8,233 bases of DNA from Thermoplasmata archaeon (lineage in GTDB: Archaea > Thermoplasmatota > Thermoplasmata > Thermoplasmatales > Thermoplasmataceae). Below, in pieces: positions 6,050-8,233 of this stretch; the stretch's first letter is position 1; each line of letters begins with the position of its first letter. The translations under genes were made by a program, and so were the position numbers. The stretch spans positions 1-8,233 of the forward strand of contig JAKBQO010000060.1 of assembly GCA_021835185.1 (NCBI GenBank). Direction: 5' to 3'. The notes below the pieces were generated by a model. That model saw only the letters and a program-made list of their open reading frames with translations, had not been told where the DNA came from and searched no databases.

Positions 6050-6050
6050 C

Positions 6051-6665
6051 TTATTCCACACTCTTATATTTTAAATACCACGTCTTGCTGCCATTCTTCT
6101 CTCTTTTTATGGCTTCTTCCAGCGTTCCAGGTGCTGAAACTATTCCATCTCCACCTGGTTGCCAATTGACCGGGGTCGCAAGTTTTCTATTCCAGTTGAC
6201 CTGAAGCGCCTTAACAGAACGCATAATTTCATCAATGTTTCTGCCCGTCTCTGCAGGGTAATATATCATTAACCTTACCACCATGTTTGGGTCTATAATG
6301 AATACGCCCCTTACAGTTGACCCTGTTTTTTCATCCATCAGGTTATACTCCCGGGCAACATCTTTGTTTATATCTGCTATTACCGGAAAAGGTATTTCCA
6401 CCCCAAATTTTTCCCTTATGTCTTTCATCCACTGGATATGGCTATAGATGCTGTCAACACTCAATCCAATTAACTCAACATCCATCTTTTTAAATTCCTC
6501 ATATCTCCTGGCAAATTCCATGAATTCTGTAGTGCACACTGGTGTAAAATCCGCCGGGTGTGAAAACAGTATGATCCACTTTCCCTTGTAACTCTCCAGG
6601 TCCAGTGGCCCCTTTGTTGTGTTAACAATGAAGCCAGGAGCTTTCTGCCCTAAATACACTGCCAT
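6051..6665 (-). CDS. 1-Cys peroxiredoxin (archaeal Prx6-like)
   Basis: Thiol peroxidase that reduces hydrogen peroxide and organic peroxides in the cytoplasm. The product is 204 residues. The catalytic block HPADFTPVCTTEF (36-48) holds the peroxidatic Cys44 with Pro37 and Thr41; the supporting arginine is Arg119 in STVRGVFIIDP. Residues 154-180 (LQVNWNRKLATPVNWQPGGDGIVSAPG) are the C-terminal domain typical of Prx6 and archaeal enzymes. Cys44 is the only cysteine: the C-terminal cysteines found in some archaeal relatives are absent, so recycling needs an outside thiol. A GGTGAT ribosome binding site lies just before the ATG. The CMD protein downstream may be the reductant. Upstream are a TATA box and an inverted repeat next to a winged-helix gene. 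Confidence 0.95.
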   Translation of the reverse strand: MAVYLGQKAPGFIVNTTKGPLDLESYKGKWIILFSHPADFTPVCTTEFMEFARRYEEFKKMDVELIGLSVDSIYSHIQWMKDIREKFGVEIPFPVIADINKDVAREYNLMDEKTGSTVRGVFIIDPNMVVRLMIYYPAETGRNIDEIMRSVKALQVNWNRKLATPVNWQPGGDGIVSAPGTLEEAIKREKNGSKTWYLKYKSVE

Positions 6666-6694
6666 ATTATCACCTTCTCTGGACTATGGAAAAA

Positions 6695-6707
6695 TTCTAT
6701 AATACGA
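6695..6707 (-). promoter_or_regulatory. Probable peroxiredoxin promoter
   Basis: On the minus strand ACCAATCG then TATTATAG looks like a BRE plus TATA box, centred about 35 bases before the ATG. Transcription would start near 6675, leaving a short leader that contains the GGTGAT ribosome binding site. Confidence 0.45.
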
Positions 6708-6715
6708 TTGGTTAA

Positions 6716-6732
6716 GATGCAAAATTTGCACC
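6716..6732. promoter_or_regulatory. Inverted repeat upstream of the peroxiredoxin promoter, candidate operator
   Basis: TGCAAA and TTTGCA flank one central base (6718-6730), with flanks that extend it to GGTGCAAATTTTGCATC on the minus strand. It sits just upstream of the BRE/TATA region of the peroxiredoxin gene and two bases after the winged-helix gene. The half GGTGCAA recurs at 6997-7003 between the winged-helix and 79-residue genes. This makes it a candidate binding site for the winged-helix protein. Confidence 0.45.
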
Positions 6733-6733
6733 A

Positions 6734-6958
6734 TTATTCATTAATTGTGATGCAGTAAAACCTCTGCCTTGTGTCAGAAAGGCATACGTTTATTTCTATC
6801 AACCCCATCTGTTTTAATTTTTTTACAGAATATAGAACGGATCTCTTAGAAAGCCCAGTACTTTCTATGATCTGGCAGAGCCTTGCAATCTTTAATTGCC
6901 TCAGCGTAATTAATACCAGCCTTGTTGAAGGGGTTAGCATTTTAAGTCCCTGATCCAT
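6734..6958 (-). CDS. Small winged-helix transcriptional regulator
   Basis: A 74-residue protein that is nearly all winged helix. Residues 10-22 are the first helix (PSTRLVLITLRQL), 24-34 the second (IARLCQIIEST), and 36-53 the recognition helix (LSKRSVLYSVKKLKQMGL). IEINVCLSDTRQRFYCITI (54-72) forms the beta wing. This layout is MarR/ArsR/TrmB-like but has no separate sensing domain. Cys28, Cys59 and Cys69 could sense redox state; this is speculative. It lies directly upstream of the peroxiredoxin (gap 6666-6733), on the same strand. No ribosome binding site precedes the ATG at 6958, and a TATA-like AAATATAATAA lies about 30 bases upstream, so it is probably leaderless. Confidence 0.8.
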   Translation of the reverse strand: MDQGLKMLTPSTRLVLITLRQLKIARLCQIIESTGLSKRSVLYSVKKLKQMGLIEINVCLSDTRQRFYCITINE

Positions 6959-6979
6959 GGGGTTATAGCATTTATCCTC

Positions 6980-6992
6980 TTATTATATTTTT
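6980..6992 (-). promoter_or_regulatory. Probable promoter of the winged-helix gene
   Basis: AAAAATATAATAA on the minus strand, centred about 28 bases before the ATG at 6958. The GTTGCACC half-site (complement of 6997-7004) is immediately upstream of it. Confidence 0.4.
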
Positions 6993-7018
6993 GTTAGGTG
7001 CAACGTTACTGATTTCTT

Positions 7019-7031
7019 AATTTATATAATA
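7019..7031 (+). promoter_or_regulatory. Probable promoter of the 79-residue gene
   Basis: AATTTATATAATA, 13-25 bases before the ATG at 7044, with no ribosome binding site. The spacing is slightly short but fits a leaderless start at the first or second ATG (7044 or 7047). GGTGCAACGTTAC (6997-7009) lies just upstream, between the two divergent promoters. Confidence 0.4.
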
Positions 7032-7043
7032 ATATCATTAAAT

Positions 7044-7283
7044 ATGATGGAGGAAGATTACAGAAACGTTTCCTGTGGTGGAGATCCTTTCAACTTTCTT
7101 ATGTCCACAATAAAATCCATCCAGTTGGACATTAAACTATCTGATTACGTGAAAGTTATGATTATGGAAGATAAATTTCCATACACTGATAAAATATTCG
7201 AGAAAATAGCAAATTACTGTCAGTTAGACCTTGTCAATATAGAGCGGATTAATAATGAAATACACTTGATATTAAAGAAATAG
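7044..7283 (+). CDS. Small TusA-like protein of unknown function
   Basis: A 79-residue soluble protein (78 from the second ATG at 7047). Its outline resembles the TusA/SirA fold: an N-terminal motif region, a helix (PFNFLMSTIKSI, 15-26), the segment LSDYVKVMIMEDKFPYTDKIFEKIANYCQLDLVNIERINNEIHLILKK with the expected strand, helix, strand, strand order, and a final ILKK like the common TusA ending. The usual active motif CPxP is not present; the corresponding residues read CGGDP (11-15), with Cys11 shifted by one position. A sulfur-relay role therefore cannot be claimed. It is divergent from the winged-helix gene, with a shared 85-base control region. It could also be an unrelated small alpha/beta protein. 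Confidence 0.55.
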   Translation: MMEEDYRNVSCGGDPFNFLMSTIKSIQLDIKLSDYVKVMIMEDKFPYTDKIFEKIANYCQLDLVNIERINNEIHLILKK

Positions 7284-7610
7284 GTATATAATACAATATA
7301 TTCAGATATTGATTCCGCTATTTCATTAAATAATTGGAAGTATCCTTTGAGATGCCTGATAATATTATAGATTACAGGATAGATAAGATAATAGTAACAT
7401 ACATGGAAAATATGCATTGCCGGCTTTTAAATATTACCTTTAATTACCTTTATAATGAATACGATATTATAAATATTTAAACATATTATCATTTAACATA
7501 CAAATTCTTGGGTTGTGGGCAATTTTAATATTTTTATAATTTTATACGCAAAAAATAGGTTATTTTATTCTTATATGGGCATATTTTTGATTAAGATTAT
7601 CTTTATCAAA
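7284..7610. other. AT-rich intergenic region without a convincing gene
   Basis: I see no RNA gene or recognisable coding region here. A 42-codon plus-strand frame (7352-7480, starting MPDNIIDYRIDK) is open but is made mostly of AT-rich codons (Ile, Asn, Tyr), has no clear promoter or ribosome binding site, and is probably chance. The rest is AT-rich DNA upstream of the rRNA promoter. Confidence 0.5.
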
Positions 7611-7635
7611 ACGTTTATATTACAGTTTGTAATAT
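7611..7635 (+). promoter_or_regulatory. Probable 23S rRNA promoter with overlapping inverted repeat
   Basis: TTTATATTA (7614-7622), preceded by CAAAACG as a possible BRE, is the best TATA box before the rRNA. It would start transcription near 7645, about 100 bases before the mature RNA. The box overlaps an inverted repeat, ATATTACA (7617-7624) and TGTAATAT (7628-7635) with three bases between, which could be an operator. Confidence 0.45.
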
Positions 7636-7661
7636 CAATTATACCAATAAATGAATGCACT

Positions 7662-7707
7662 TATTAATTCAATAATTAATAGGGAAGGGCGAGGTTATTT
7701 AATAACC
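7662..7707 (+). repeat. Two inverted repeats in the rRNA leader
   Basis: TATTAATT (7662-7669) pairs with AATTAATA (7674-7681) around four bases. GGTTATT (7693-7699) pairs with AATAACC (7701-7707) around one base. Both would lie in the 5' leader of the precursor RNA and may be processing or folding elements. The processing stem of 23S normally needs the 3' flank, which is outside the window. Confidence 0.35.
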
Positions 7708-7745
7708 GATGATACCGGATAATTAAGAGATATAGATTGTGTATC

Positions 7746-8233
7746 ATACAAACTACTTGGGGGATGGTTTTGGTTTGAGAACCGATGAAGGACGTGCCAA
7801 GCTGCGATATGCCTTGGGGAGGTGCATGGAGCCGTTGATCCAAGGATCTCCGAATGGGACTTCCTGTTTACACTCCGAAAGGAGAGGGAACCCCGGGAAT
7901 TGAAACATCTTAGTACCGGGAGGAAGAGAAATCAATAGAGATACCGTGATTAAAGGCGATCGAAAGCGGTAGAGGGCAAACCGAATCTTTTCTGAAAAGA
8001 AATAGAGATGTGGAGTACGGATCTTTCTCAATGCCTACTTTAGGAATTTTAAAAAGTTGGAAAGCTTTACCAGAGAGGGTGATAGTCCCCTGAAAGTAAC
8101 TAAAGCGGCTACGAGGAAAGATATCCTGAGTACCATGCGTCATTATTCGCGTGGGAATATGGGTGGCATGAACATCCAACCCTAAATATTACTCAAGTCC
8201 GATAGCAAAGAAGTACCGTGAGGGAAAACTGAA
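7746..8233 (+). rRNA. 23S ribosomal RNA, 5' part (continues beyond window)
   Basis: Conserved large-subunit domain I segments are clear: CGATGAAGGACGTGCCAAGCTGCGATA near 7784-7810, CTCCGAATGGGACTTCCTG near 7847-7865, TGAAACATCTTAGTACC near 7900-7916, GAGAAATCAATAGAGATACC near 7926-7945, and AAGAAGTACCGTGAGGGAAAACTGAA at the window end, which corresponds to about position 480 of the Escherichia coli molecule. The start is estimated by comparison and may be off by about ten bases. No 16S gene or tRNA lies before it, and it has its own likely promoter, so it appears unlinked, as known for Thermoplasma and relatives. Open frames on the opposite strand here are chance. Confidence 0.96.

Larger units (their letters stand above)
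5664..6050 (-). repeat. Intergenic cassette, copy 2 (between peroxiredoxin and CMD)
   Basis: The better preserved copy of the block at 982-1321. Its minus-strand 5' end, GTCAACT at 6050, directly touches the peroxiredoxin stop codon (6051-6053). Next come a structured boundary segment (5992-6050), an open frame of 78 residues (5733-5969), GGAGGAG (5724-5730) and the tiny ORF that overlaps the CMD start. It also contains a short GAGAG-GAAA-CTCTC hairpin (5856-5869, minus strand), which has a mismatch in copy 1. Both copies sit between two functionally related genes in the same orientation. Family unknown. Confidence 0.8.

Noticed and set aside
5733..6050. Calling the cassette a tnpB remnant outright
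   Set aside because: The boundary hairpin and a TYTPADAP stretch are only suggestive; no RuvC-like or zinc-finger motif is visible, so it is left as an unnamed repeat.
7352..7480. 42-codon plus-strand frame before the rRNA
   Set aside because: Composition is that of random AT-rich DNA, with no clear ribosome binding site, promoter or family resemblance.
7753..8179. Minus-strand open frames inside the rRNA
   Set aside because: The plus strand is clearly conserved 23S rRNA; the frames are chance.
1..8233. CRISPR array or tRNA gene
   Set aside because: No regularly spaced short repeats and no cloverleaf-like segment with a TTC loop were found on reading both strands by eye.

Overview
The window looks like part of a thermoacidophilic euryarchaeal chromosome of the Thermoplasmatales type (Ferroplasma, Acidiplasma or Picrophilus-like). 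This is an inference. It rests on AT-rich DNA, genes starting 20-35 bases after TATA-like boxes without ribosome binding sites (leaderless transcripts), a ferredoxin of the archaeal zinc-ferredoxin family, an archaeal 1-Cys peroxiredoxin, and a 23S rRNA gene with no 16S gene or tRNA in the roughly 470 bases before it.

Layout. Positions 1-2545, minus strand: arginine synthesis, with argG (1355-2545) followed by argH (1-924, C-terminus beyond the window edge). A 340-base repeated cassette (982-1321) lies between them, and a perfect 25-base palindrome (1338-1362) covers the argG stop codon. Divergent from argG is a putative regulator with an ACT-like domain (2667-3254). A minus-strand ferredoxin (3271-3714) follows, then purM (3893-4900) and a small NifX/NifB-like protein (4959-5312) on the plus strand. 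Positions 5324-6958, minus strand: a redox-defence group of a winged-helix protein (6734-6958), a 1-Cys peroxiredoxin (6051-6665) and an AhpD-like CMD protein (5324-5662). A second copy of the cassette (5664-6050) separates the last two. Last come a 79-residue protein resembling TusA (7044-7283), a non-coding stretch, and the 5' part of 23S rRNA (about 7746 to the edge).

The most unusual item is the pair of diverged cassettes. Both lie in the same orientation between two co-directional genes of one pathway (argG/argH and prx/CMD). Each has a pairing boundary segment (GTCAACT...AGTTGA), a region coding for about 75 residues (open in copy 2, frameshifted in copy 1), a strong GGAGGAG ribosome binding site, and a tiny ORF. 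The tiny ORF ends on or one base before the start codon of the next gene. The cassette therefore seems able to sit inside an operon while keeping translation coupled. I do not recognise it as a named element; a distant IS200/IS605 origin is only a guess.

Other points of interest are an inverted repeat just upstream of the peroxiredoxin promoter whose GGTGCAA half also occurs near the regulator's own promoter, a ferredoxin that appears to lack three of the four zinc ligands of its family, and a set of inverted repeats at the 23S promoter and leader.
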